NCBI GenBank assembly: GCA_964599375.1
Contig: CAZREW010000001.1
Span: 62,001-126,000 of the forward strand
DNA from: JAUWCL01 sp964599375
GTDB lineage: Bacteria > Krumholzibacteriota > Krumholzibacteriia > Krumholzibacteriales > Krumholzibacteriaceae
Direction of reading: 5' to 3'
Length of the DNA stretch: 64,000 bases
Shown piece by piece: positions 1-8,220 of the stretch; position 1 is the first letter of the stretch, and each line of letters opens with the position of its first letter. The position numbers and the translations under genes are program-made. The notes beneath the pieces are model-generated. The model saw nothing but the letters and a program-made list of their open reading frames with translations. It did no database searches and was not told the DNA's origin.

Positions 1-146
1 ACCTCTTCGTGACATTCTCTATCGAGAGCAAATCGCGTCCTCCTTGTACTCTGTATATATATCAGCCGCAGTGAACTGCCTCATGATATACACGGCCGGA
101 GCGATGATTATTCGTCGGACCGTTTCCTGCCGCGGCGCGGCGCCGT
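1..146. other. Gene-free left edge downstream of rdgB
   Basis: No reading frame, RNA gene or intrinsic terminator could be supported here. It holds the 3' flank of the rdgB operon: GC-rich repeats (GGCGCCGCGCCGCGG around 131-145) with no T-run. Confidence 0.5.
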
Positions 147-758
147 TCACTCGAGTGGCCGTCCGCCGCGGCCCAGCATCGCTCGCATCTCCACGAGCGC
201 CCGGTACCTGTGGCTGATCGAGTTCTTTTCCTCGGGCGTCATCTCCGCAGCCGTCTTTCCCGCCCCGGGGATAAAGAAAACCGGGTCATAGCCGAACCCG
301 TTCTCCCCGGCCGGCTCCCTCGTGATGCGTCCCTCGAGGATCCCCTCTGTGACGAGCGCGCCTCCGTCCCCGCCAGGCGCGGGGTAGAGGACCATCACGC
401 ACCGGAACCGCGCGGACCTCTCCTTTTCCGGCGTCCCCTCGAGCTCCTCGAGCAGTTTCATGTATCTTCCCGCGTCGTTCAGGCCGTCGCCGCCGTACCT
501 GGCCGAACGGATCCCCGGCGCGCCGCCGAGGGCATCGACCTCCAGCCCCGAATCATCGGCCAGCGCCGGAAGGCCCGTGGCGGCGTGTGCCGCCCGTGCT
601 TTTATCACAGCGTTCTCGAGAAAAGTCGCTCCTGTCTCCTCCGGCTCCGGATAGGGGGTAAAGCCGCCCAGGCCGGCGAGCTCCAGTCCCGAGCCGGAGA
701 GGATGCCGGAGATCTCCGCGAACTTGCCGGCGTTGCGGGATGCCACTACTATCTTCAT
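147..758 (-). CDS. rdgB: RdgB/HAM1 XTP/dITP diphosphatase
   Basis: This 203-residue protein is a non-canonical purine NTP pyrophosphatase of the Ham1/RdgB family. Such enzymes hydrolyse dITP, ITP and XTP to monophosphates in the cytoplasm and keep deaminated purines out of DNA and RNA. Family signatures are visible: the N-terminal substrate loop ASRNAGKFAEI (about residues 6-16), the central DDSGLEVDALGG block (about 67-78) followed by PGIRSARYGG, and FGYDPVFF near residue 155. Length is normal. The ATG overlaps the stop of the upstream rph gene by 4 bases (ATGA), so it is very likely translationally coupled and the last gene of the smpB-to-rdgB operon. The rph-rdgB pairing is common in bacteria. 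Confidence 0.96.
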   Translation of the reverse strand: MKIVVASRNAGKFAEISGILSGSGLELAGLGGFTPYPEPEETGATFLENAVIKARAAHAATGLPALADDSGLEVDALGGAPGIRSARYGGDGLNDAGRYMKLLEELEGTPEKERSARFRCVMVLYPAPGGDGGALVTEGILEGRITREPAGENGFGYDPVFFIPGAGKTAAEMTPEEKNSISHRYRALVEMRAMLGRGGRPLE

Positions 759-1465
759 CTCCAGCGGAGCCCCGCTTTCTGTTCCCTGACTATCGCGCCG
801 ATCCCTTTTCGGGCCGCTTTGAGCATCCTGCCGAGATCCTTCTCGGTGAAGGTGCCGTTCTCGGCAGTGCCCTGTATCTCGATCAACTCGCCGCGCCCGT
901 TCATCACCACGTTCATGTCGACCTCGGCCGACGAGTCCTCGACGTAGTCGAGATCGAGGGCCGTCCTGCCGCCGACGATACCGACGCTCACCGCGGCCAC
1001 AAAGGAATCGATCGCGCCATCTGCGATCCTGAGCCGGCGCAGGGCCGAGGCGACCGCCATGAATCCGCCGCTGACCGACGCCGTGCGTGTTCCACCGTCC
1101 GCCTCGAGGACGTCGCAGTCGACCGTTATCGTCCTCTCGCCTATCTTTTCCAGGTCGACGCCGGCCCGAATCGAGCGGCCGATCAGCCTCTGTATCTCCT
1201 GCGTCCGCCCCTTGACCCTTCCCTTCACCGACTCGCGCGAAATCCTCTGCGGGCTCGAGCGCGGGAGCATGCCGTACTCGGCTGTTATCCAGCCCCTGCC
1301 GCTCCCCTTGAGGAATGAGGGGACGCCGTCCTCGACCGTGGCGGTACAGAGGACCCTGGTGCGCCCCATCCCGAAGAGGACCGAGTCTTCAGCGCTGCTT
1401 ATGAACCTTCTCTTTATCGTTATCGCTCTGAGCTCGCCGCTCTTCCTGCCGTCATGTCTCGGCAT
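755..1465 (-). CDS. rph: Ribonuclease PH
   Basis: RNase PH is a phosphorolytic 3'-to-5' exoribonuclease that trims the 3' ends of tRNA precursors and works as a hexameric ring. The 236-residue protein has the usual length and opening (RHDGRKSGELR), the RTRVLCTATVEDGVP block (about 35-49), GWITAEYGMLPRSS (about 59-72), an Arg-rich RESVKGRVKGRTQEIQRLIG stretch that matches the phosphate/RNA-binding region, and DVLEADGGTRTASVSG (about 118-133). Its start lies 46 bases inside the 3' end of murI and its stop overlaps rdgB by 4 bases. Some family members are catalytically dead because of C-terminal truncation, but this one is full length. Confidence 0.96.
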   Translation of the reverse strand: MPRHDGRKSGELRAITIKRRFISSAEDSVLFGMGRTRVLCTATVEDGVPSFLKGSGRGWITAEYGMLPRSSPQRISRESVKGRVKGRTQEIQRLIGRSIRAGVDLEKIGERTITVDCDVLEADGGTRTASVSGGFMAVASALRRLRIADGAIDSFVAAVSVGIVGGRTALDLDYVEDSSAEVDMNVVMNGRGELIEIQGTAENGTFTEKDLGRMLKAARKGIGAIVREQKAGLRWR

Positions 1466-2295
1466 CGGTCCTCTCTTTCTTCACCGCCTGGCCCCGCCAC
1501 CTGCTCTACGCTCTCGATCGGCCGCCCGAGAAACCTCTCACCGACCTCCCTGAACCTGTATGGGATGTCGCTCAGGTAGACATAGATCTGCCCCCCCGAG
1601 TCGTTTTCCGAAAGGAGGCCCGATGACGCGAGCGTCTCTTTTACCTCGGCAGCGGTCTCCGTCGCCGAGTCGACAAGGACGACATCACCGCCCATCACAC
1701 TGGAGATCACGCCCTTGAGCAGGGGATAATGGGTGCAGCCCAGCACGAGCGTATCCGCCCCGAATTCCGCCAGAGGCTCGAGATAGCGCCTTGCGACCAT
1801 CAGCGCGACCTCGTCGTCGACCCAGCCTTCCTCCGCCAGCGATACGAAGAGGGGGCAGGGGCGCGACATGATCTCGAGCCCGCTGTATATGTCGTGGAGG
1901 GCCTTCTCGTAGGCCCCAGTGGTTATCGTAGCGGTCGTGCCTATGACCGCGACCCGGTCGTTGCGCGTCGCCGCCGCGGCTCCCCTCGCGCCGGGGAGCA
2001 GCACGCCGATCACCGGTATGTCCGCCTCGTCGGCGAGCCGAGGGAGAGCGATGGAGGAGGCGGTGTTGCACGCGACGATGATCAGCTTCACGTCCCTGCT
2101 CCTTAGGAACGCGAGGTCCTCGCGGGCGAACCTGACGACCGTCTCCGCGCTCTTCGTGCCGTAAGGCACCCTCGCGGTGTCGCCGAAATAGACGATGTCC
2201 TCGCCCGGGAGAAGCGCCATCAGCTCCCTGACGACGGTGAGCCCGCCTACGCCGGAGTCGAATACGCCGATCGGCCTGTCTCTTCCGCCATCCAT
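1420..2295 (-). CDS. murI: Glutamate racemase
   Basis: Glutamate racemase interconverts L- and D-glutamate, supplying D-Glu for peptidoglycan precursors in the cytoplasm. The 291-residue protein starts with the family hallmark PIGVFDSGVGGLTVV and has both catalytic cysteines in context: C76 in VACNTAS and C187 in LGCTHYP. I chose the ATG at 2295 because it places this motif at the normal distance and has AGGA just upstream; an in-frame ATG at 2334 would add 13 Arg-rich residues and overlap the upstream gene. The last 46 bases overlap rph and encode a polar tail beyond the conserved fold. It sits next to a cell-wall amidase in the same operon, which suits its role. Confidence 0.96.
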   Translation of the reverse strand: MDGGRDRPIGVFDSGVGGLTVVRELMALLPGEDIVYFGDTARVPYGTKSAETVVRFAREDLAFLRSRDVKLIIVACNTASSIALPRLADEADIPVIGVLLPGARGAAAATRNDRVAVIGTTATITTGAYEKALHDIYSGLEIMSRPCPLFVSLAEEGWVDDEVALMVARRYLEPLAEFGADTLVLGCTHYPLLKGVISSVMGGDVVLVDSATETAAEVKETLASSGLLSENDSGGQIYVYLSDIPYRFREVGERFLGRPIESVEQVAGPGGEEREDRCRDMTAGRAASSER

Positions 2296-2324
2296 CTGTT
2301 CCTGCCGGCGCCACGGTCGCCGGG

Positions 2325-2879
2325 CTACCTCCATTTCCTGATGTCTATAGGCTTGCTGACGCCGTAATGCCCCGCCAGCGTCTCGACCGGGTATCCCTCT
2401 ACAAGCAGCTGCACCCTGCCCGCCTGCGGGAAATTCGCGCCTATTGTCCTGATTATCGTAGTTATCGTGTAGTACTCGGCGGTGCTGCCGTCGCCTGTCG
2501 TTATGCCCTTATTGAAATCAAGATAGAGGGTCTCCGTATCCTCGACCCAGAATACCTGGAGGATGGCGGTCCCCATCGGGATCGCCGAGACCGCGCCCCC
2601 GTCCTCCGGCCCCGCGAGCATGGCTGCCATGACGGCCTTGACCTCGTTGACGATCCCCTCCCTGACAGGGATCTCCCTGGTCTCGGCTACCAGGCCGTCG
2701 GCGTCGCGCCCGGCAAAGTAGAGTGTGACGCTCCTTGTCTCCTCGGATACCTGCTGGATGCCGGGGATCTCTCCCTTCTCCCGGGCCGCCCATCGCCGGA
2801 TCCCGTAGACCGAGGTGATCACGGCCGCGAGAATGATGATGACGGCGACTATCTTCCTGCCGAGGTCCGTTTTCCTCAC
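2325..2879 (-). CDS. GerMN-domain membrane-anchored protein
   Basis: This 184-residue protein has one N-terminal membrane segment (about residues 9-27, IVAVIIILAAVITSVYGI) and an extracytoplasmic domain with the features of GerMN/SpoVS-like 'sporulation and spore germination' domains: VTLYFAGRDADGLV, REGIVNEVKAVMAAMLAGP, a DFNKGI strand, and a closing RVQLLVEGYPVETLAGHYGV. The domain is widespread outside spore formers, often next to amidases and murI, and is thought to bind cell-wall material; its biochemical role is not settled. The start overlaps the amidase stop by 4 bases (ATGA). Nothing here suggests that the organism sporulates. Confidence 0.85.
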   Translation of the reverse strand: MRKTDLGRKIVAVIIILAAVITSVYGIRRWAAREKGEIPGIQQVSEETRSVTLYFAGRDADGLVAETREIPVREGIVNEVKAVMAAMLAGPEDGGAVSAIPMGTAILQVFWVEDTETLYLDFNKGITTGDGSTAEYYTITTIIRTIGANFPQAGRVQLLVEGYPVETLAGHYGVSKPIDIRKWR

Positions 2880-4456
2880 TCCCCAGCGCCCGGCCCGGAG
2901 GACCTTGCGCGGTATCTCTGTATCGCCTCAGCTATCCCGCGGGCGACTTCCTCGCGGAACCGCCTGTCGGCGAGCAGCCTCTCTTCATGGGGATTGGAGA
3001 GAAAGGCAGCCTCGACCAGCACCGCGGGCATCCTGCAACCCTTCAGGACTATAAGCCCGGCCTGCTTGACTCCCCTGTTCCTTATCTCGACGGCATCGCC
3101 CAGCTCTCTCTGTATCAGCTCGGCGAGCTCGCTGCTCTCTGTGACAAATTCGTTCTGGACCATGTCCCACAGCATGAAACCGAGGTCGTCGAGTTCCTCG
3201 GGGCTCACGCCGGTTCCTTCGAACTGCATCGAGGCGTTCTCCTCCATCGCGAGCCTTGTAGCCTCCTCGGTCTTTGCCTGGGAGAGGAAGAATGTCTCGT
3301 AGCCGCCGGCGTCAGGATGGAACCAGCCGTTGCAGTGAATGCTTACGAATATGTCGGCCCCTTCCGAGTTGGCGATCTCGGCCCTGCGCATCAAGGGGAC
3401 CAGCACGTCCTCTGTCCTGGTCATGATCACTTCCATTCCGTAATCGCTGACAAGGAGGTCTCGCAGCTTCATGGCGATGTCGAGGTTGACCTCTTTCTCC
3501 ATCAGCCCGGTCGGACCGGTCTTGCCCTTGTCGATGCCGCCGTGCCCGGGATCGATCGCCACGCGCACGATCTTCCGCCTGCCGGTCCTGCGGGAGTCGT
3601 CCAGGATCTCCGTCATCCTGCGGCCGGCGTAGTCGACATCCGGGATCTCGGGAAGCTCTCCCTTCTCGACATGGATCACCAGCTTTCTCCGGCCGTCCGC
3701 GGAAGGCCCGGTGAACTCGACGCGGAAGGTCTCAGCCGACCTGTCGACGTCGAAGAAGAGATACGAGTCGTGCTCGGTCTGCTCGGCCCGTACGCGGTTG
3801 AAGAGGCCGAGGCCCTCTGTCGCGTCGATCTTCAGCGTGTTAAGCCGGCCTCCATATATCTTAAGCCTCAGCAGGCCCGGGGTCTCGCTGTCGACATGGT
3901 AGAGAAGCTCCTCGGTCAGCGTCAGCACCGCCCTTGTCCCGTCCTCGCCCTCCTCGAAATCCACCGACGTGATATTGTAGCGCGGCGACCCGATCGTCAT
4001 CACGAGCCTCTCCTCGTCGAGCTCTATCTGCTCGAGCGTCATCGGGGCGAGTATGCTCGAAACGAACTCGAGAGGCACCATCACAGACCCATTGGCGTAC
4101 GAGACGGGGATCCTTATCAGGACGGGCTCGTCATCGACGACCACCACCCTGGTGTCGATCGTCAGCATGAATGAATGGCTCTCCACGCGCAGGACGAGCT
4201 TTCTCGCGCCTGCGTTCCAGTACCGGGTCGCCCTGAATATCCTCGCGATATCGTACGCCGATATGAAGAGCTCTTCGCTCGGCTCGGCGAGACGGTAGAG
4301 GGGGACGTTTTCAGTCGCCCGTCCGTCCCCGTAGACCACGCCGAGCGTGCGCACCGGCTCGACCTTCTCCGGGTCGTTAGCCCACGCCGCCGCCGCCAGG
4401 ATCACCGAGGCGGCGAGGAATGCCGCCAGGACCGGTATGTGCCGTTTAATACCCAC
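2876..4456 (-). CDS. N-acetylmuramoyl-L-alanine amidase (Amidase_3) with N-terminal stalk domain
   Basis: This is a secreted zinc amidase that cleaves the bond between N-acetylmuramic acid and L-Ala in peptidoglycan. The 526-residue protein has a signal peptide (about 1-26, ending AWA), a copper-amine-oxidase-type stalk/AMIN-like region (about 33-265) and an Amidase_3 domain (about 295-515). The zinc and catalytic residues are in place: H305 (DPGHGG), E322 (MEKEVN), H374 (SIHCNG) and E482 (LVEAAFLSNP). The start is a GTG overlapping the smpB stop by one base (TAGTG). The frame stays open upstream through smpB, but that part is antisensical sequence in another frame and is not protein. Normal length for AMIN-amidases of Gram-negatives. 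Confidence 0.93.
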   Translation of the reverse strand: MGIKRHIPVLAAFLAASVILAAAAWANDPEKVEPVRTLGVVYGDGRATENVPLYRLAEPSEELFISAYDIARIFRATRYWNAGARKLVLRVESHSFMLTIDTRVVVVDDEPVLIRIPVSYANGSVMVPLEFVSSILAPMTLEQIELDEERLVMTIGSPRYNITSVDFEEGEDGTRAVLTLTEELLYHVDSETPGLLRLKIYGGRLNTLKIDATEGLGLFNRVRAEQTEHDSYLFFDVDRSAETFRVEFTGPSADGRRKLVIHVEKGELPEIPDVDYAGRRMTEILDDSRRTGRRKIVRVAIDPGHGGIDKGKTGPTGLMEKEVNLDIAMKLRDLLVSDYGMEVIMTRTEDVLVPLMRRAEIANSEGADIFVSIHCNGWFHPDAGGYETFFLSQAKTEEATRLAMEENASMQFEGTGVSPEELDDLGFMLWDMVQNEFVTESSELAELIQRELGDAVEIRNRGVKQAGLIVLKGCRMPAVLVEAAFLSNPHEERLLADRRFREEVARGIAEAIQRYRARSSGPGAGE

Positions 4457-4911
4457 TATTTGCGTTCCTCGTCCTTGAGCGCTCTGCTCATCTCTCTTTT
4501 CGCGTCCCGGTCGGCGATCTCGCGCCTCTTGTCGTACGCCCTGCGGCCCTTCGCCAGCCCCAGCTCCACCTTGACCTTCCCCGCGTCGTTGAAATAGAGC
4601 TTCAGCGGGATCAGGGTGAGCCCCTTCTCCTGGATCTTCCCGAGGAGCCTGTGGATCTCTCTGGCGTGCATCAGCAGCTTCCTCGTCCTGAGGGGCTCGT
4701 GGTTGAACCTGTTCCCCTGCTCGTACGGGGCGATGTGGGCGTTGTAGAGGAAGAGCTCCTCCCCCTCGATGGCGGCGTATGAGTCCTTCAGATGTGCTCC
4801 GCCCCCGCGCAGGCTTTTGACCTCGGTCCCCTGGAGGACCACGCCTGCCTCCATCGTCTCGAGGATCTCGTAATCCCGCCTTGCCTTTCTGTTCGTGCAG
4901 ACTATCTTCAT
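4456..4911 (-). CDS. smpB: SsrA-binding protein SmpB
   Basis: SmpB binds tmRNA and delivers it to stalled ribosomes for trans-translation. The 151-residue protein begins at the ATG giving MKIVCTNRKARRDY and contains the conserved EAGVVLQGTEVKSLR block, the YNAHIAPYEQGNRFNH segment with the Asn/His residues that contact tmRNA, the RKLLMHAREI helix, the GLTLIPLKLYF strand and the basic C-terminal tail (GLAKGRRAYDKRREIADRD) that enters the ribosomal A site. An in-frame ATG 22 codons upstream adds unconserved residues and was not used. It is the first gene of a six-gene overlapping operon. No ssrA (tmRNA) gene is visible within this window. Confidence 0.96.
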   Translation of the reverse strand: MKIVCTNRKARRDYEILETMEAGVVLQGTEVKSLRGGGAHLKDSYAAIEGEELFLYNAHIAPYEQGNRFNHEPLRTRKLLMHAREIHRLLGKIQEKGLTLIPLKLYFNDAGKVKVELGLAKGRRAYDKRREIADRDAKREMSRALKDEERK

Positions 4912-5061
4912 TACTATGGTACACCGCCGCCGACCCGCCGTTCGCCCGTCTGGGGGAAAACGGCGAAAAAGACACACATCAGCGTTGACTGGCCGCAGAT
5001 TTTCAGCCAGACTCGGTCAGGCGAAAAGTACCAGAGAGGATGACCGCTGGCAAGGTATAAG

Positions 5062-5619
5062 ATGACTGACGACAAGGGGAAGAGACAATACCATCCGGCG
5101 TTCCGGGCGCTGACCTGGGGCCTCCCCATAGTTGCCCTCGGGATCATCGCCGCCCTGCTGATCCTCGGCAATGGAAACGACAGGGCCGGCAGCGTCGAGA
5201 TAAGCCCCCCCGCCACGGCCGGCATACCGTACGTCGGTTTCGCCGAGATCGATACGATCATAGCGGGCGCGACCGAGGCGTTCGGCAGGAAGAGGTACGA
5301 GGAGACGGCGAGGCTCCTCACGCGGGCGCGGTTCTTCATCCATTCAGGAATCAGCGAGGGCAGGTTCGACGTGATGCCCCCCAACCTCGAGCTGATCCTC
5401 GGCCTCTCCGAGTTCTACCGCGGATACCCCGTAAAGGGGATCCTTTTCGTCACGAGCGCCGCGACGGAAGAGCCGATGAACGAGACATATTCATGGTACC
5501 TAGGCCTGATGCATCTCTCGCAGGGGAACGACAGGGAGGCGAGGATGTGGCTGGAGAAGACCGCGTCCCTCGGAGGGGTATACGCGGATTCGGCGAGGAC
5601 CATCCTCGGGGAGATGTGA
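5062..5619 (+). CDS. Membrane-anchored TPR-like protein of unknown function
   Basis: I do not recognise a named family. The 185-residue protein has a short cytoplasmic head, one transmembrane helix (about residues 20-36, LPIVALGIIAALLILG) and an extracytoplasmic alpha-helical part (about 62-183) with TPR-like repeats: AFGRKRYEETARLLTRARF, LELILGLSEFYRGYPVKGI, SYSWYLGLMHLSQGNDREA-type spacing, and ARMWLEKTASL. A protein-protein scaffold at the inner membrane is a reasonable guess. AAGG lies 6 bases upstream of the ATG. A 6-codon upstream reading frame (5040-5060, ATG to TAA) ends one base before the start and could couple translation. It converges on the COG3014 lipoprotein gene with 21 bases between the stops. 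Confidence 0.8.
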   Translation: MTDDKGKRQYHPAFRALTWGLPIVALGIIAALLILGNGNDRAGSVEISPPATAGIPYVGFAEIDTIIAGATEAFGRKRYEETARLLTRARFFIHSGISEGRFDVMPPNLELILGLSEFYRGYPVKGILFVTSAATEEPMNETYSWYLGLMHLSQGNDREARMWLEKTASLGGVYADSARTILGEM

Positions 5620-5640
5620 CGGCCCCCGGAAGGCGCCGGC

Positions 5641-6918
5641 CTACGGAGGGCCGGGCATCCAGGCGATCTCCTTCTTTCCTTCCTCCACCCAGACCTTCAG
5701 GGACCCCGATTCTCCGACCATCCTTCCGCCCCGATCATAATATCTCAGCACTACTTCGTGCGGTCCCGGCGCCACTTCCATCCTGAAAACGGCGATCTCC
5801 GCGGGAAGGGTCTGCCACGACCTCGTGTCGGCTGTCTCGACCGCGGAGAATATCTTGGCCACGACCGAGGCGATCCGGCCCGCATCGCCGTCGAGCTTGT
5901 TCTGGGCTAGTATCTGCAGGTATGTCCGCAGCGCCGACCTCAAAAGGATCTTTCCCAGGTCCCTTCTGAACGCCTCCATCGCCGTCCTTTCGAGATCGTC
6001 GAGCGTGACGGCCGTGCCCGCCTCGACTCCGTCCACGACGGGGCGGCACAGGACGGCGACCCTCGGCATCCGGACGTAATCGGGGAAGGCGAAGGTGAAG
6101 ACCGTCCCCAGCCTGGCGTCCCCGGTAAGAAGCGCGGAGGAGACGGGGTATACATACTGGCCGCCGCCTCCGGGGAGCGCGAAGTACCCGAAAGTCCGGC
6201 CGTTGACTTTCGCGAAATACCCCCTGATCTCTCGCGATACCTTTACCGGTGCCCTTCCCATCTCGGCAAATACCACCATCTCCGTCAGGTGCGCGTTAGG
6301 CGCCCAGGTGACGGCCTCCGGAAAGAGCTCCGCAACACGGTCGTACTCTATCCTCGCATCGTCGAGCTTCCCCTCGTTCTCATAGAGCACCGCGGCGACG
6401 TACCTCGCGAATGGAACATCTAGAAGAGAGTCGCTCCCCGCGACGGCGGGGCCAAGGTACTGACCGAGGCGCATGATGACGCGGTTCCGCTCCACATACG
6501 CTCCCTCCATATCCCCCGACTCGAGATAGGAGAGTAGCAGATAAGTATTGAGCAGGATCTTCTCATAAGGCTCCGGCTTGTATTCCTTGCTCGCGTCGCT
6601 GACGATCGACTGGGAGACGATCTCGCCCACAGAGGCCGTTCCCTCTATCTCGTCAAAGCGATTCTCGGCGGCCCGCATGTCGACTATCGCAGAGTCGTAC
6701 ATCCCCGCGGCGAGGCGCACCTTGCCTCGCTCGAGCAGATAGAGGTACAAGTCCTCGTTGGACGAGGACCGAGCAAGCTTGTCGAGCTCGTCTATCGCTC
6801 GACCGTACTCGCCGTCGTAGTATAGAATGCCCGTATCGCTCATACGGGCGGTATAGGTGGCACAACCCGCCGCGGCCGCAAGGACTGCGAGGGCCGTGAT
6901 GGCGGCCTTCCTCGTCAT
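5641..6918 (-). CDS. COG3014-family lipoprotein
   Basis: This 425-residue protein has a lipoprotein signal peptide with the acylated Cys at residue 19 (AAAAGCATY). A TPR-like N-terminal half follows: YYDGEYGRAIDELDKLA, LYLLERGKVRLAAGMYDSAI, and LLNTYLLLSYLESGDMEGAYVE. The C-terminal half is beta-rich (KVNGRTFGYFALPGGG, RMPRVAVLCRPVVDG) and ends with a domain shaped for surface exposure. This is the layout of the uncharacterised COG3014 family, found next to LpoB-like genes in several Gram-negative groups. It lies 18 bases downstream of lpoB and is probably co-transcribed. A role in cell-wall synthesis control is inferred from that partnership only. Confidence 0.8.
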   Translation of the reverse strand: MTRKAAITALAVLAAAAGCATYTARMSDTGILYYDGEYGRAIDELDKLARSSSNEDLYLYLLERGKVRLAAGMYDSAIVDMRAAENRFDEIEGTASVGEIVSQSIVSDASKEYKPEPYEKILLNTYLLLSYLESGDMEGAYVERNRVIMRLGQYLGPAVAGSDSLLDVPFARYVAAVLYENEGKLDDARIEYDRVAELFPEAVTWAPNAHLTEMVVFAEMGRAPVKVSREIRGYFAKVNGRTFGYFALPGGGGQYVYPVSSALLTGDARLGTVFTFAFPDYVRMPRVAVLCRPVVDGVEAGTAVTLDDLERTAMEAFRRDLGKILLRSALRTYLQILAQNKLDGDAGRIASVVAKIFSAVETADTRSWQTLPAEIAVFRMEVAPGPHEVVLRYYDRGGRMVGESGSLKVWVEEGKKEIAWMPGPP

Positions 6919-6936
6919 CGTTCCGGCTCCCGGCGC

Positions 6937-7536
6937 CTATAAGCGCATCGAGCTTTTCGTGCTTGCCCGCTTGTACTCGACCTCGTCGGTCCAGGTTATC
7001 AGGAGGGTCTCGATGTCGACGATCGTCATCGTGATGTTGTAGTAGTTCCTCGTCTCGCGGCCATCGATCTTGCGGATGTTGCCAATCGATCCGCGCATTA
7101 TATAGTGCGCCCCGACGAACCGGCCGAGCTGAGCGGCCTTGGTGTTGTCGTAGAGGTCGGTAGCTTGCATGTTGAGCTGGTCGAGTGCCATATCGAACGC
7201 CTTGTCGTCTACGAACTGCGCCACGCCGTCCCTTATGAGCGCGGTGCGGATCTTGTCGAGGATCATCCTGGTTTCGATATGCTCGTCCGTGTTGTTCTCG
7301 AGGCTGCGGGCGAGTATCATGACCGGTTTCTGGCCGCCATGCTCGGCCATGTAGCTGGTATAGAAATGGTCGGCCTGTATCGACATGACCATCTCTTCGG
7401 CTATCCGGGTAAGGTCGGCGCTCGTGTAATCGGCGTCCTCGGCCTTGTCGGTCTCGAGATCGATCTCCTTCGTATAATCCCGCGCGCAGCCGGCGATAAG
7501 CATGATAGACATGAGAACAATGAGAAGCCTGGCCAT
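6937..7536 (-). CDS. lpoB: LpoB-like penicillin-binding protein activator lipoprotein
   Basis: This 199-residue outer-membrane lipoprotein has a lipobox (LIAGC, Cys at residue 17) and a C-terminal alpha/beta domain matching the LpoB family (PF13036): PVMILARSLENNTDEHIETR, VAQFVDDKAFD, LGRFVGAHYIMRGSIGNI, and YYNITMTIVDIETLLITWTD. In enterobacteria LpoB spans the periplasm to activate the bifunctional PBP1B; here the family match is clear but the target synthase is not in the window. The start at 7536 is preceded by AGGAGGA at ideal spacing, whereas a longer in-frame reading to 7608 lacks a ribosome site and a sensible signal peptide. The COG3014 lipoprotein follows in the same operon. Confidence 0.87.
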   Translation of the reverse strand: MARLLIVLMSIMLIAGCARDYTKEIDLETDKAEDADYTSADLTRIAEEMVMSIQADHFYTSYMAEHGGQKPVMILARSLENNTDEHIETRMILDKIRTALIRDGVAQFVDDKAFDMALDQLNMQATDLYDNTKAAQLGRFVGAHYIMRGSIGNIRKIDGRETRNYYNITMTIVDIETLLITWTDEVEYKRASTKSSMRL

Positions 7537-7631
7537 CTTTTCCTCCTCGTTCAGGACCACTGGCAACATAACTGGCGACATATTACGCCCATACGCCTGA
7601 ATGTGCAAGAATCTACGTCAATACGGCGGTC

Positions 7632-7660
7632 TTGACAAACTATCCGGCTTTAATTATTGT
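7632..7660 (+). promoter_or_regulatory. Sigma-70-type promoter for tRNA-Leu
   Basis: A consensus -35 TTGACA (7632-7637) is followed after exactly 17 bases by TATTGT (7655-7660, four of six matches to TATAAT). Transcription would begin around 7667, about 13 bases before the mature tRNA 5' end. Confidence 0.7.
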
Positions 7661-7679
7661 ACTTACCTGCAAAGAGAAT

Positions 7680-7763
7680 GCCTGAGTGGTGGAACTGGTA
7701 GACGCGCTGCGTTCAGGGCGCAGTGAGGGCGACCTCGTGGGGGTTCGACTCCCCCCTCAGGCA
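7680..7763 (+). tRNA. tRNA-Leu (anticodon CAG)
   Basis: The 84-base sequence folds as a class II tRNA. The acceptor stem GCCTGAG (7680-7686) pairs with CTCAGGC (7756-7762), with discriminator A at 7763. The D-arm carries GGTGGAACTGGTAGAC-type sequence. The anticodon stem CTGCG/CGCAG encloses the loop TTCAGGG, with CAG at 7714-7716, and is followed by a long variable arm (GAGG...CCTC) as expected for leucine. The T-arm is GGGGG-TTCGACT-CCCCC. CCA is not encoded. Identity elements (A discriminator, long variable arm, CAG) agree with leucine decoding CUG. Confidence 0.97.
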
Positions 7764-7770
7764 TTTTTTC
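7764..7770 (+). terminator. T-run directly after tRNA-Leu
   Basis: Six T residues and a C follow the discriminator base immediately. With the GC-rich T-arm and acceptor stem upstream, this could act as an intrinsic terminator, or the transcript could continue into the OsmC gene that starts 48 bases on. Confidence 0.4.
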
Positions 7771-7811
7771 TTGTCATGATGATCGTATTTGACCTCGACG
7801 GGGGGATTCAG

Positions 7812-8210
7812 ATGGAAATCACGGTGACTTTTCCCGGAAACAAGAAGACAAGCGCCAGGGTGGGCGAATTCGATGTGATCACTGACCAGTCCGTCATGGC
7901 GGGCGGAGACGGGAGCGCTCCGGCGCCGTTCACCCTTTTCATGGTGTCTATCGCCTCCTGCGCTGGGATATACGCGGTCTACTTCTGCGAGAAAAGGGGG
8001 ATCCCTCTCGACGACATAAAGGTCGTCCAGAGGGACGAGCGCGACCCGACCACTCACAGGGTGACAAGGATCACCCTCGAGATCGTGCTCCCGGCGGACT
8101 TCCCCGAGAAGTATAAGAAGGCGCTCCTGCACACAGTCGACCTCTGCGCCGTCAAGAAGACGATGCTCGATCCGCCCGAGTTCGAGCTGACGACCGTCAC
8201 GGCGGGCTGA
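7812..8210 (+). CDS. OsmC-family protein
   Basis: The 132-residue protein has the OsmC/Ohr-type fold signature: an N-terminal beta half (MEITVTFPGNKK, VGEFDVITDQ), then the long helix carrying the first redox Cys (C50, in FMVSIASCAGIYAVYF), then the C-terminal beta-alpha part with the second Cys (C112, in HTVDLCAVKKTM). Characterised OsmC proteins reduce organic hydroperoxides with a Cys pair; this shorter subgroup (YhfA-like) is less well studied. The ATG at 7812 matches the family N-terminus; in-frame ATGs at 7776 and 7779 would add about 12 residues. It sits between tRNA-Leu and an NAD-binding protein and may be co-transcribed with the latter. Confidence 0.88.
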   Translation: MEITVTFPGNKKTSARVGEFDVITDQSVMAGGDGSAPAPFTLFMVSIASCAGIYAVYFCEKRGIPLDDIKVVQRDERDPTTHRVTRITLEIVLPADFPEKYKKALLHTVDLCAVKKTMLDPPEFELTTVTAG

Positions 8211-8220
8211 GATTCAGTGT

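Noticed and set aside
4457..4975. N-terminal extension of the amidase frame to 699 residues
   Set aside because: The first ~170 residues are an out-of-frame reading of smpB; the GTG at 4456 gives a proper signal peptide and overlaps the smpB stop.
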